Positions 23,032-33,760 are shown, counted from the stretch's first letter. The stretch: 64,000 nucleotides of DNA from Cristatella mucedo (GCA_009760855.2 WPIO01000081.1:1247001-1311000); one strand, 5' to 3'. Made by a program: numbers and translations. Notes: generated by a model not told the origin, from the sequence alone.

Positions 23032-23040
23032 TATAAAAGG
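23032..23040 (+). promoter_or_regulatory. TATA box candidate
   Basis: TATAAAAGG, a perfect core-promoter TATA match, flanked on the left by GC-rich sequence (cgccggctggg…). Expected initiation would be about 23062-23070. The first ATG downstream (23120) is in good initiation context (G at -3, G at +4). Confidence 0.35.
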
Positions 23041-23119
23041 ATAGGCAGACGAACGGAGAGCAGGCAACGAGTGACCACGCGAACAGTGCGCTGAAAGGAG
23101 GAGTGCGACTGATTAGGAA

Positions 23120-23233
23120 ATGGCAGAGGAAGAAAGCAGCCGAACGAGGCAAACGAAGCAGCGTACGAGCAAGAAACGATTCCAATCTAGTCGTGCTGGT
23201 CATCAGCCTGCCACGGTCGAAGCGACCGAGTGA
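23120..23233 (+). CDS. Candidate short ORF downstream of TATA box
   Basis: A 37-codon frame starting MAEEESSRTRQTKQ, rich in Lys, Arg, Ser and Thr, with stop TGA at 23231. The start was chosen because it is the first ATG after the TATA box and has a purine at -3 and G at +4. It could be a complete micro-ORF or part of a first exon. There is a GT at 23239-23240 but it lies beyond the stop. No family is recognised, and chance is a real possibility. Confidence 0.15.
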   Translation: MAEEESSRTRQTKQRTSKKRFQSSRAGHQPATVEATE

Positions 23234-23849
23234 GAAAGGTTGGTGCCAAAGAGTCCACGGTGCCGCCGCTGACACAAATACATTCGCTTCGCGCTTTTTG
23301 ATGAAGGGTTATTCCGATGACTCGAGATCATTGTTTGCCAGTGAGCCTTCAGACACAGGTAGCACCGTGCACTTCCAGCAAGATTTTGTTCTCTTTTATG
23401 AGGCTGTACAAATTCTCACCACTATTGTTCCACCCAGCCTAACCTGACATAGCACGTGAGTTATTCCAGTCTGCATCACCCATAAATTTTGTAAGTCTGA
23501 TTCTTCGACTGTTTTTCGAAGACAGCACAAACATGGCCGCATTTACCCATCGCATCTATCACATACATGGTGATAACTCAAACTACTCAGCAGGGCGGAA
23601 ATATCACGTGCACGTCATTGCTCTACTGTCGCTCGTACAGCATATCCAGCCAGTAAGCCCAATATTTAGAGATCGTATGCACTCGAGGTGAACTGTCGCC
23701 TTTTTTATCGCAGACCACCATTAGTCGATCTGCCTATTCAAAATGCCTTAGTTACAATTACCATCGGGGCCACACTTGCATCCAGTCTCGCAGGAGGCGC
23801 CAGATGCACTAGCCACGGACCACCGGTTCGAGGTACTCATTCAGCCTGT

Positions 23850-23985
23850 AGCTCACTGGACAGCGATAGCCCAGGAGGTAAGTTACTCGCTTTGCACGAC
23901 CGAAGGCGTGGTTTTGAATCCGGCAGTCGGTGATCCTTTCATTCCCAACTGCAAGTGGTGGTGATAGCCGTTAAGAGGGAATCTC
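23850..23985 (+). mobile_element. SINE-1, head variant 2
   Basis: Head 'gatagcccaggaggtaag', B-box region 'gtggttttgaatccggca', body 'ccaactgcaagtggtggtga' and 'tagccgttaag'. It is cut off before the 3' end at the boundary with a minus-strand LINE-B, as also seen at 11036-11142. Confidence 0.8.
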
Positions 23986-23989
23986 CTCA

Positions 23990-24815
23990 AAGGGCCAATA
24001 AAGTACTCTGCTTGCATCTGCTGATCCGCCGGAGGCCATCGAAGCTCAGTCAGCAAAGTAAACACGCGGTTAAACCTTTGGGATTGTCGACTAGCCTTGC
24101 AGCCATATTCCTCACCAGCTGCAGTGGCCTAGTGGTTTTTTTGCTAGCCCAGTCAAAATAGAATTACAAAAATCTAGCTGAGACAGAACCAAGGATCTAG
24201 TTTACTTTTATTTTGCAAGCCACCATGGTGGACAGTCCTAATCAAAGATAAAGATACAATTAATGACTATTTGTGGAGGTAGTCTTACAAATAAATCTTG
24301 GAAAATGTAGGCAGCTACACAAAATGTCACATAAATTCCGAGCACAATGTGACAGACGCACAACAGCAGCACTAATTACAAGTGCAAAGTCTACTAGTGA
24401 AGTCACACGCTTGGGTATCCTAGGAGAAGCAGTTCCTTTATATCACCGCTAATTTTAAGGAAGTTTGTCGACATCCAGGATCAAATTTATGCACGGCAAG
24501 CATTCATTTTATCAGTAGTTGCATCCGATTTCGATAGTTCACAATACATATACAGCTGAGTATTGTTAGCATACAAGTTACAGCCCCTGATTAACTTTTC
24601 CCACGGGTTTAGTGTAAATGGAGAGCAGCAAAGGACCGAGGACGGACTCTTGTAGGACTCCTCCGGTAATTGATCTGGTGGATGAGAGACGACCCTCGCA
24701 CGACACAGATAGAATGCCGATCGGAAAAGCACGATTCGAACCACGCCCAGCGTCTCGTCAGCCCGGCCGATCGTTATTCTCCGTCATTCAAGTAGGCGAC
24801 CCTCGTGACCTAGTT
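23990..24815 (-). mobile_element. LINE-B internal fragment
   Basis: Aligns with 11600-12440: 'agccttgcagccatattcc', 'tagcccagtcaaaatagaattac', 'ccaccatggtggacagtcc', 'tgggtatcctaggagaagc', 'gacatccaggatcaaattta' and the RT motif C region, degraded (…tgagtattgttagcatac). It shares the same in-frame TGA (ATT TGA TCC TGG on the minus strand) as the 11139-12640 copy. Neither the 3' end nor the RT N-terminus is present. Confidence 0.85.
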
Positions 24816-25064
24816 GCAGATATATCCTCTAGGATTAAAATATCTTATTATTATTTAATATTTCTACAGCAAGCTAGAAACTTAGTGGTCATATTTCAAG
24901 ATGGCGAATAAAATGTCTAATATCTTGGTCGAAAGCTGTGATGTGGCTGGGACAGTAGTTCTAATGCTAATATATTCAAGTGCAGTTGTGCACCCTGTAC
25001 ATAGGCCTTAATATGCGTGGCGTGTATACGTTTATATACATACAATCACACACACCTATCGACT
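24816..25064. other. No recognisable feature
   Basis: AT-rich sequence with no landmarks. Confidence 0.4.
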
Positions 25065-25540
25065 GACATCATGTCTTCTCCTGACTTAACGACATTCAAA
25101 AAGTACTGAATCGTTGACTTCTTCCCAATGAATTTCATCTGTCCGATTAAATTGTCCTTTAATGCAGTTGTGCGCAATGAAACTGTGCACATCCTGACTA
25201 GGAGTAGCACGGACATGCTTTTGTATGACGCTCCAGTGGTCCTGCCTGTCTTCCCGAATGCTTTGCCCCCTGATTCATGATTGATTTAGTTCAATAAGCC
25301 AGTGGTCCTGTCAACTTGTGGCCGTTAGTCTTTTGTGGGATTTCGCACGCTTCTCTTAGCATGATGACAGGGTGTTTTTGTATGCTTCCCTCATCAGGAT
25401 GACATGATGCTTTTCGTTAACTATTAATTCCAGCTTTTATTGCAGCGAGTTGCAAAGCACCCGCAGAGAGATTGAAAATAAGTTCTCTTAGGGGCTATAC
25501 ACAAGATGTGTTGTCATTAATATTATTATTATAATCATCC
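25065..25540 (+). mobile_element. LINE-A-like 3' end, diverged
   Basis: Starts at 'catgtcttctcctgacttaa' (…SPDLTTFKK…), followed by 'gttgacttcttccc', a long diverged 3' untranslated region and a hairpin with 'gttgcaaagcacccg … aagttctcttaggggctata', then 'attaatattattattat'. The arms of the hairpin are degraded, so it is older than most copies here. Confidence 0.6.
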
Positions 25541-26385
25541 CTACTAAGTAAAGCGAGACAGTCCATCAGTCCTTCCGTCACGCAACAAGATGGCGACCAG
25601 TACTTCAGAAAGTGACGTATAGCAGATGAATAATTCACCACGACTCAACGAAGTGACTCCGCGGGCAGTGAGATCTAGTTTGTATTTATGCGAAACTCCT
25701 TTCGAGACAGCGAAGGGCTGCCGTTACAAAACAGGATCGCGTAAGTGGAGAGGCGGGGCATTTTACCCGAAAGATGCCGCTGAATTCTTGGAGCCTAAAG
25801 GCTGGCAATCCACTTAATCCAGGCCGTAAACATATCTAGTCAGCTCCTTAAGATGCGCCTCTCTACGCGGTACTACTAGGCGGTACTTGTCATCAGCAGC
25901 GACATGAGAGCGGCTGGTCTGACAAGTGCAGCTTTTGATAAACAGTCTCGCGATGCAGCAGTTCCGCGGTGACCTGACGCTCCGAGCCGTGACCCGACAC
26001 TCCGACTGGCCTATAGCAGCAGTCGCAAGACGAGGGAGGAGAGATAATTTCAAGCGCTCGCCGCGCCCGCTCTCTGCCGTTCCCGAACATTGCCCTGCGC
26101 TTCGGCATCGATATAGCTGTAAAACTACCGGCTTCTTCGCCAGTAGGTGAATGACGCCCCGTCGATACCTTCCTAGCGGAAGCCGCGCACGCGAAGCGAG
26201 ATTCAAACTGCGACGGCGGCGGCTTCGGCGGCCAGCGCGGCTCCATTCTCCGACCACTATTCCGTCCTCTTCGTTCCGCGACGAATTTACCGTTTCGCGC
26301 TCAACAGAGGACAACGCAGCGGCGGCACGACTCGCTGTAAGTCGGTCGCTGCCGAGGGCAAATCGCCGCTCAAGGCGGCGGCAGT

Positions 26386-26412
26386 GGCAGCGGCGGCGGC
26401 GGCGGCGGCGGT
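26386..26412. repeat. GGC trinucleotide run
   Basis: Near-uninterrupted GGC repeats within the CpG-rich island. A second run lies at 27042-27070. Confidence 0.9.
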
Positions 26413-27041
26413 GCCGATGATGACGATGACGGCCAGCGTGGCTGCGCTCCTCGCGAGACGCGACCTGTTTGCTTCGCCCGGCGCTAATTAGGGTCCCAGC
26501 GGCGCGCTCCCGTACAAAGGCTACGGCTCCGAGCCTGAGCTCGTGGACCTCGCGCTCGCGCCGTCAATTGGTCCTCTATGCGCCGTCTAGAGAGGCCGCT
26601 CAGGTCTTCGACGCTGCTCTCGTCGCCGGCAGAGCCGTTCCGGCAGCGCCGCCGGCATCGGAGCGTCCGGAGCGGCCAGCGAGCGAGCCGCTGCACAGAC
26701 GGCGGAACGCGACCGCGCCCGGACGCTCCGTCGGTCGGTCGGTCGGCCGGCCGACGAAGCTCTCTCTTTTCCGCCTCTCTCGCCCGCGAGGACACGAAAT
26801 CGTGGCGGCTGCGGCGGCGGCGACTGTTCGCGAGTCGCGATGCCGTCGTGGTCGCCGCGCAGAAGCTGCCCCGGTAGCTTTAGCGGCGCGAAACCGGCTG
26901 CGTGCGGCCCGCGCCAGCGGCGTCCGTGAGCTCTACCGCCGCCGCCGCCGCCGCAGCCGCGTGCACGCCGCGCCCTGCATCGCCGGCTCGTCTCGCCCGC
27001 CCCGGGCAAAAGTGCGACATTCTTACTCGGCCTAACGGGCA

Positions 27042-27070
27042 TCGGCGGCGGCGGCGGCGGCGGCGGCGGC
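27042..27070. repeat. GGC trinucleotide run
   Basis: About nine GGC units, CpG-rich context. Confidence 0.9.
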
Positions 27071-27295
27071 GACGTGCCTAGACCGCACGCGTTAGCTCTT
27101 CCAACTGCCGCGCGGAAAGTTCAGTAGGCGCTGCGGACGCGCGATCCGAAACGCCCACGAGCGACATCGCCCGAGAGCGCAGCGGCGGTGGCCACGACGA
27201 CGAGGAGCAACGCTGGCGAGTGAAGCGAGCGAATGTGGCGCCGGCGCAGAGGGAGGCGGCGCGAACGCCTACCGTGCACTCTCAGACGACGGGCT

Positions 27296-27302
<7 letters not shown>

Positions 27303-27335
<33 letters not shown>
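27303..27335. repeat. CT microsatellite
   Basis: About 16 CT units inside CpG-rich island 1. Confidence 0.95.
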
Positions 27336-27339
<4 letters not shown>

Positions 27340-28634
27340 TTGAGGTGTCGTCGGCAGCTCGCTCCCTGGCCGCTTCTAAGCGTCCGCGCGCTTCGCTGCA
27401 GACGATCGCTAGAAGATGTTTGACTTTCACTCCCGACGCCCCCCCCCGTGCAGCTGGTGCCATTTGAAGCCCATCTTTTTGTCGGTTCGCGCGTGTCGTC
27501 TAGGTTGGGCCAACGCCGGCCTCGCGTCATTCTCTCGCTCCCTCCCGATTGGCGCGCGGCACCAACGATATCTTCTCTAGCGTGCGTGCTCAGCCGACTT
27601 TCCATCGTCGCGTCGGCTTTCTGAGCAGCCGTCGCAGCGTCGGAGCCGAGAGCGAAGGCCAGTGCGCGCAATGCTCACTGTCTGGCGCCCGCGACGCCGC
27701 CGCGCGAGCGCTTGCAAGCCTTCCGCTCACGCGTTCGGCTCGTGAACGCGATAGCTTGGCGGCGCATCCGCTGAGCAAAGTCCACCGAAGACGCGACGAG
27801 CGCGCGCTCAGCGAAGCAGCCGCCGCAGCGCATCGAGTTTGCGATGGCGGCGGCGGAGGGCGGTTTCAATCGAATCGGCTGTCTTACCTGCGACCGATGA
27901 AGCCACCAGGAGAATCAGGCTACATCGCCATGCTACGGACGCGGTAGTGGACTGTCTGCCGGCCATCTCGCCCCGCGAACTCCGCTGGCTGAGCGTCTTG
28001 TCCCGGCCGAAGCTGCCGATGCTCTGCTGCACCGCCGCGTGGGACGCGGATCGGACGCCGAATGCCGCTCGCCTATCGGTTACCACCGAGCCGCCTGACC
28101 CCCACGGGGCGTCGGCATCATCTTCCGGTTATTAGGCGCACTCCTTAACGCTCGTTTCATGTCCGGTCGGGCCGCATTGTTTCAATTAGGATGTCGGGAG
28201 GCGGCCCGCAATTTTAGCGCGCGCATCTCTGCGATATGGCAATAATAACGGGAGCGGCGGCTCCCCGAAGCTCAGTGCCGTCGACGGCTTTGCGTGCGTC
28301 GCCGGCTCGGGCTCGCCGAGCGCAGGCCCCGCCGCGGACGTTTGACGACGACCGGTTGGTGAGCGGGTGCGGCTAGCGGTGGAGGGCGGACGCGAAGCGC
28401 CGCAAGTGCTAACAAGTGGCGATCTGCCGCCGGCCGAGTGAGCAGCGGTGAGCCGGAAGCAGCGGCGGCGGCGGCTGTGGCAGGCCGACGCAGCCGCTGC
28501 GCGCGACGAGATGCAGCCAGTGGGCTCCGAGGGCCGGTGGCAAGCCCCGAAAGTGAGGCGGTGCGGTGAGGGCGTTCGCGAGCAGCAAATTCATTTCGAA
28601 TGCCAACTTGGCGCGCACGCGCGCGCGAGGCTGA

Positions 28635-28638
<4 letters not shown>

Positions 28639-28723
<85 letters not shown>
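28639..28723. repeat. GA microsatellite
   Basis: About 42 uninterrupted GA units. Polypurine tracts of this kind can form triplex DNA. Open frames of alternating Glu/Arg across it are artefacts. Confidence 0.97.
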
Positions 28724-28725
<2 letters not shown>

Positions 28726-28747
28726 CACTCGGCGGCGAAATGGGGAT

Positions 28748-28780
28748 CTAATTGGATGTGCAATTAATGAATCGCATTAG
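28748..28780. promoter_or_regulatory. Clustered homeodomain-type TAAT cores
   Basis: Four overlapping or adjacent TAAT/ATTA cores (CTAATTGG, CAATTAATGA, CATTAG) in 33 bp, directly beside the GA repeat and a CpG-rich island. This is the pattern of homeodomain binding sites. No binding evidence is possible from sequence alone. Confidence 0.3.
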
Positions 28781-28904
28781 AGAGGTCGGCCCCCCCCTTT
28801 CGTCCGAGCGCGTTATCCCATGGCCGAGCGGCGGTTCTGTCGAAGACAGCGCTCCCTTAAGACTGGCGAGGGCAAGGAAATTAATAAATCCAAATATGTG
28901 CTTG

Positions 28905-28946
28905 CGTACGTGCGTGCGTGCGTGCGCGCGCGCGCGCGTGCGTGTA
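28905..28946. repeat. CGTG/CG alternating tract
   Basis: cgtgcg repeats passing into seven or so CG dinucleotides. This is alternating purine-pyrimidine sequence with Z-DNA potential. Confidence 0.85.
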
Positions 28947-29094
28947 TCGTGGAGCCGCTCGTGCCGCTGTACAGCGTCCCAGAGCCTTTACGGAGAGAGA
29001 AAGTCGCGATGCGTAAGCCGAAGAGCACAAGATAGAGCGCTGCGTGTGATCGTGCGATCGTGCGATTGTGCGTGGGCGCGTGCGTGCGTGTATG

Positions 29095-29174
<80 letters not shown>
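29095..29174. repeat. GT microsatellite
   Basis: About 39 uninterrupted GT units. The reading frames across it are artefacts. Confidence 0.97.
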
Positions 29175-29177
<3 letters not shown>

Positions 29178-29299
29178 TATGTATATAATTGCAATCGCGC
29201 TGCTGTATGAAAACGAATCTATCCAGAAATCTCGAAACCTACCATACCTGCGAGTCTTCGCGAGAGCTTTGCCGAGTCGTCAGTTGGATTATTGCAGCC

Positions 29300-30460
29300 A
29301 CCAACTATTGAAGCCATTACTAAGATAGGGAGGGCGGCGCTTGCTGGAGAAGCGAACGAGAGCCGGACATCGCCTGAGCGAAGCCGGGCGATTTCCGGCG
29401 TGAGTACTGTGAGTCGTCGAAGACGTTCGTGTGGCAGAGCTGGAACGCACGACCTGGTCGGTGGGCGTGCGCGCTCCCCACCCTTAGACGGCGACCCGGG
29501 GGCGTGTGCGCTGGTCTGTCAACCGAGCTACCGTCCGCACCGCTAAACAGGCTGAGAGTACACATGGTCACATTCTAATGGGCCCAGTGTAACAAAACAC
29601 GTCTGTGTTTGGATGGCTGAGGTCATATCGCAGAACATTACTTATTTAAATAACACTTACCATCAACTAGAAACGCTCACAGCGATCCCAGTGCGGTATT
29701 TATGTATCGAAATAGAACGGAAGCGAGCAGCGTGCGGTGGTAACGAGCGAGCAGTGGGGTCGCGGCGCGGGCGGTGCCTGCAGCTTAATGAGATGCCATG
29801 GTCTATTTTGTGCCGCCGGAGTGGCGGGTCGGAGTGACGAGGAACGACGTGGCTGAACGTCGAGCCTCTTCGGCGACGCGCCGGCGATTATGTCTTGTAT
29901 GTCAGTCACTGTCTAGCGCGTCGTAGAGCCGATTTTAAAAGGTAAATATTTTGGCAACTCTGCAGCCAGGGGCTCTAGAAAGCCAGCGGTGCTCTTCGTC
30001 GAGTGGCCACTCGTAACCGCAGCTCTCGACGGGACGCCGCGGCGCGCGAAATCCATCGCTTCCATACTTCGCATCGCTTGCATCCGATGCTGCAGCCGCC
30101 GCCGCAGCCGCCGCCGTCCGCAGATCGCTCGCCCGAAGCGGAAGCTGCTTCCGTCCATTTCGTGTTCGACCGAGGCCGGCGCATTCCGCTGAACTCGCTC
30201 GTGCGCGCGTACTTCGGATGCAGATTCTCCGTGCAATGTGCTGGCGGCTGCATGCGGCGGTAGACGAACAGCGATGCCAGTATCGGTAGAGTTCAGCGGT
30301 GTCGTCGCACGCTTGGCAGCTTGGCAGTCGCAAAGCTCTGGCGAGCGGCAACAGTCGCTGCAGTGAAAGATTGTTTCCACAAGTCTCCATCGGAGATTCC
30401 AATTGCCTAGCGACCTCTCAGTGCTTCGCACACAGGAGCATTGCGCCGAAGTCGCGCGAG
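29300..30460. other. CpG-rich GC island 2
   Basis: High CpG density with overlapping Arg/Ala-rich frames on both strands (up to 172 codons at 29913-30431 minus). None shows a recognised domain. It may be promoter-like DNA paired with island 1. Confidence 0.5.
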
Positions 30461-30934
30461 CGTATAATGGAGCCTTGGGTCAATTAGCGAAGTTAGAAAT
30501 ACACATTCGCCGCTGCACAAGTTTTGCTAGTTGAATTGCAAGCGCTCGGTCAGTATGGACGGCTTCGTCGCACTGTGATCTTGTAAAGCGGTGGACAGCT
30601 CGTCGGGAAGGCAAATGATTTGCTCCTTTGGCGGCAAGACATTCTTCGGCGTCCCACGAAACTGAGGGAAACTGGCGATCTCATTTCTCTCCAGAATTCT
30701 CTGCGCTATCTCAAACGAGACGAACCATGCCAAATACTTATGAATTTCCTCTCAAAACTCAAATCCGTTAGAAGAATCAGACATAGACATCCCATGTCAC
30801 TAGTGGGATGCCTACCAAGTAAAATGCCGAATCAGAAGCGGGCGTACTGAACAGAAGCTACAACGCGCACCGGTCGCGTATGCATCTGTATCAGAAGCCT
30901 GGAACTTGCACGCAACGCATAGCTAAAACAATAA
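30461..30934. other. No recognisable gene
   Basis: Unique sequence. Frames under 80 codons without known motifs. Confidence 0.35.
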
Positions 30935-32700
30935 TAATAGTTTTAATTATTATAAATTTGATATTGTTCCATCAGAGAGCTCAATTTCTCTCTAGGCACT
31001 TTACATTTGCTGCAGTGGAAGCCAATCGAATGTTTAGTGGTAGCATTCCTAATGGCAACAAGCGCAACGCGGTTAGCGGCGACGTGCACAAGGTCACCAT
31101 GCAGGTCTGGTTAGTAGCAGCATGCACAGTCTCAGCACGCGTAAGCTCACAAAGCGCGAATCGTGTGGACCCATTAAGTTCTGTAATAAATGTATGCTTT
31201 TTTAGTTTCCTTTTTAATGTGGTCAAGCCAGGAGATGGCGTGACGCGAGTCGGAACCGAGTCCCAGGCTTTGGGAGCATGCGCGGTCTCCAAAGAGTTTG
31301 AGGCTCGGCGAGGTACAGGTCAGTGATTAGATTCCAAAAATCAAGTGGTACGACGCTTGGCCGGGTAGAGGAGCAGATCGGACAGGTAAGCTGGAGCCAA
31401 AGAACGAAGAAACCTAAAAGTGAGCGACCTTGAAATCGATGCGTTGCTCGACTGGGATCCGGTGCATTTCGGCGAGAAGTGGTGTGACGTGACAACTGCG
31501 ACGCCCACGATAGACAAGCCTAGCTGCAGAGTTTTGCACAGCCTGTAAGCGCTTGATTGCCTCGGCCGGTAGACCAGCAAGCAGTGAGCTACAGGAGTCG
31601 TGACGGGGCATCGCACAAGTAAGGGAGAATTTAGATGCGGTATCCCTGTCTAAGCAAGCCAAAATTTTAGAAATGTTACGTAGGTGAAAGTAAACAGACT
31701 TGACTGTGGAGCTGATGTGGTCAGGTTATAAGGGAAACGGAGCAGCCGAGGCGAGGCAGATATTCTCGCACGGACAACATCGATGTCAAAAGTCTTAAGG
31801 TTTCACGAGACACGGCTGCTTTTATATATGGAGGAAGTAGAAGGGCACGCATTGTAGACTGGATGAGATCTGCATGTGACCAGATAAGCTGAATTCGGTA
31901 AGCATTGGTTACAATAACGTGCAGTTGTATGAGAACATTTGGTCGAGTGTGTGACCCTTGATGTGAGTAAGGCCGTGCACAAGAGCCACAAGAGACAAAG
32001 AGTCAGTCAGTACACGAAATGCGGTGCAGAGGGCGTCGGATAAGTTATCAACATGAATGCTTAAATCACCCATTATGGGGAAGGATTAATTTTTTGCACG
32101 CAGAATCGACATGAGATCAGAGAAATATCTGAGATAAAGATATGACTTGGTACCTGGAGGATCACAGACTACTGCTACCATCGGTAGCTTGTTGTCGGGT
32201 GAACTCAAAGCAATAGATTCGCAAGATTTTTTCAAGGTGACTAGCAAAAGGCTTGACATTGAAGGACGTGCGTGTAATAATAGCTACTTCGGCACCATTT
32301 TCGATGAACCTAGGAGTATGAAATATGTAGAAACCTGCCGGGGTTGCGTCTTTATTAGTCTGCCAGGATACCCATTTTAGCCAAATTTTAGTCAAGGCGA
32401 GCAGGTTGGGACTTATTTTTTAGGAAATAACGTCTTATATAATATGGGTTTATTGCACATTAAATGAGGATTCCAAAGACAAGTGTTAGATTGGACCCCG
32501 GAGTAAAATCAGGCGACAGGTGACCGCGGGTTAAGACGAAGCTAGGAATACCAAACGAGCTCCGGAGCTCCCGGTGCCGCCGCCGCGTTTCAGCTCCGTG
32601 GTGCTTTTCGTTCGCTAATAATGCATAATTCACCGATCTCAGCAACAGAAAAACGATTAGGAATGCGTTTGAATGACGGTAACGAAGCGATATAACTGAC
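30935..32700 (-). mobile_element. LINE-A copy with endonuclease but RT deleted
   Basis: From the low end: tail ('aattattataaatttgat', degraded), hairpin, 3' untranslated region and post-RT ORF (31220-31720, …[20 protein letters not shown]… in shifted frames). At about 31721-31725 the sequence jumps from the LDDHIS region directly into the endonuclease. 31730-32480 encodes it (GHTLDQMFSYNC, and AGFYIFHTPRFIENGAEVAI at about 32310-32370). 32480-32700 matches the 5' region of the 18012 copy. RT is absent, with a different left breakpoint from 18012-20225. Confidence 0.85.
32162..32395 (-). pseudogene. LINE-A endonuclease remnant
   Basis: A 77-codon stretch: AGFYIFHTPRFIENGAEVAI, ITRTSFNVKPF, FEFTRQQATDGSSSL. 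The order corresponds to the middle of a CR1/L2 apurinic-like endonuclease (usually P.G.…R.…GGGVAI). Stops occur on both sides, including before the N-terminal catalytic region. Confidence 0.75.
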
Positions 32701-32703
32701 GCG

Positions 32704-32820
32704 CGATCGTAACTAATAGGCGGGTTAGTTCCCTTTGAAGCAAATGTAAAGCGCCTAGAAAGAGACCAAGTTCTCTGAGGGCGCTTTATCAAGTACATTA
32801 TTATTATTCTTATTATTATA
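32704..32820 (+). mobile_element. LINE-A 3' tail
   Basis: Plus-strand tail: 'ccctttgaagcaaatgtaaag', the hairpin (CGCCTAGAAAGAG … CTCTGAGGGCG) and ATT repeats to 32820. It abuts the 5' end of the minus-strand copy at about 32700. Confidence 0.88.
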
Positions 32821-33059
32821 GCCGCAGGCGTATGTAACACCGCCGCCGGTGTGGCGGTACCGGCCTCAAGCGTTAAGCGTACAGACGTCCGTTGGCACGT
32901 TGTTTCTTTGGCATTACGAGCATACGACAAGCACAGATAAGCTTTGAAAAAGCTCTCAGCTGTCTCGGTTTCCGTATACAATGTTCGCTAGATCGTCGAT
33001 TTTCTGAATGCAAATCTGCAGCGGACAAGAAACACTTGTTGCGCTCGGCGTGGGGAGCG

Positions 33060-33760
33060 TAGCGGGCGAAATAATCGCCCGCTGCGACTGTTTGAAGATG
33101 TCACAATATCTCGAGAAGTCTTGAAGTCTAGCGTTTATTTGCGCACAGCACTAGATCAAGCCCGAGCACGTGAGTGGGAGGGAGTTTTAAGCCGAGGCTT
33201 TGCAACCGGAGATTAAAAGTAGTTTAACGAAAAGTAGCGATCTCGGTAGCTTAATTGGCAGCTCTCAGCTAAGGGACCGTCAAGCATTAATGGCTGAGCG
33301 ATCGTCCGAGAGAGTTCAAGGCGAATTCTCTTTCCCCGATTCCAGCCAAACTGCTTCCTCTAGTCCTGTGCTTGAAAATGGAAAGAAAATGACGTCAGGC
33401 ACCACGTGACTCGGGAGATGTTACGCGTCTGCGTCGCCTTTTGGGAGGCGGCGGCGTGAGGAGGGCAGGTGCGAATTCCGCAGCTTCCTAGCCGACTTGC
33501 CGGCAGCCGCTTTATGTATGTTTGTCATTCGCAGAAGCCGACGCTCAGGGTCCACGAGCGAGTGCCCAAGGCAAACGTGTCACGTGGCTAACGTGTCGCG
33601 TGTCACGTGGCTACGTCGGGCTACTTCCCGCTGAGCGACGGAAGTTTTTGCCGCCGAGTCGATGCCTATCGCCGACTTCCGCCTGACTTGTGCGCAGTCG
33701 GCTGCGATACAGAGTTTGCCGAGCGGCGCCACCGCCACTGACGCTAGCGTCTCGCGTTTG
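33060..33760. promoter_or_regulatory. E-box/CRE cluster
   Basis: Contains CACGTG at 33167, 33403, 33581 and 33604, and a perfect CRE (TGACGTCA) at 33390-33397. Two of the E-boxes sit in identical GTCACGTGGCTA contexts 23 bp apart. Moderately GC-rich, no TATA box seen. Candidate promoter or enhancer. No transcript is identifiable nearby. Confidence 0.3.

Larger units (their letters stand above)
22319..23849. other. Unique sequence with a promoter-like site
   Basis: Holds the TATA box and short ORF described at 23032 and 23120. No other element or gene is recognised. Confidence 0.3.
25890..28640. other. CpG-rich GC island 1
   Basis: About 2.7 kb of high-GC, CpG-dense sequence with GGC/CGG runs (about 26386-26412 and 27042-27070) and a CT repeat (27303-27335). 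All six frames give Arg/Ala-rich open frames of 100-190 codons, as expected for such composition, so I do not call genes. Vertebrate-style CpG islands mark promoters and first exons. An unrecognised first exon may be present. Confidence 0.6.

Noticed and set aside
26469-27042. 150-190-codon Arg/Ala-rich ORFs on both strands
   Set aside because: CpG-rich DNA has few stop codons in every frame; no domain or splice structure supports any of them.
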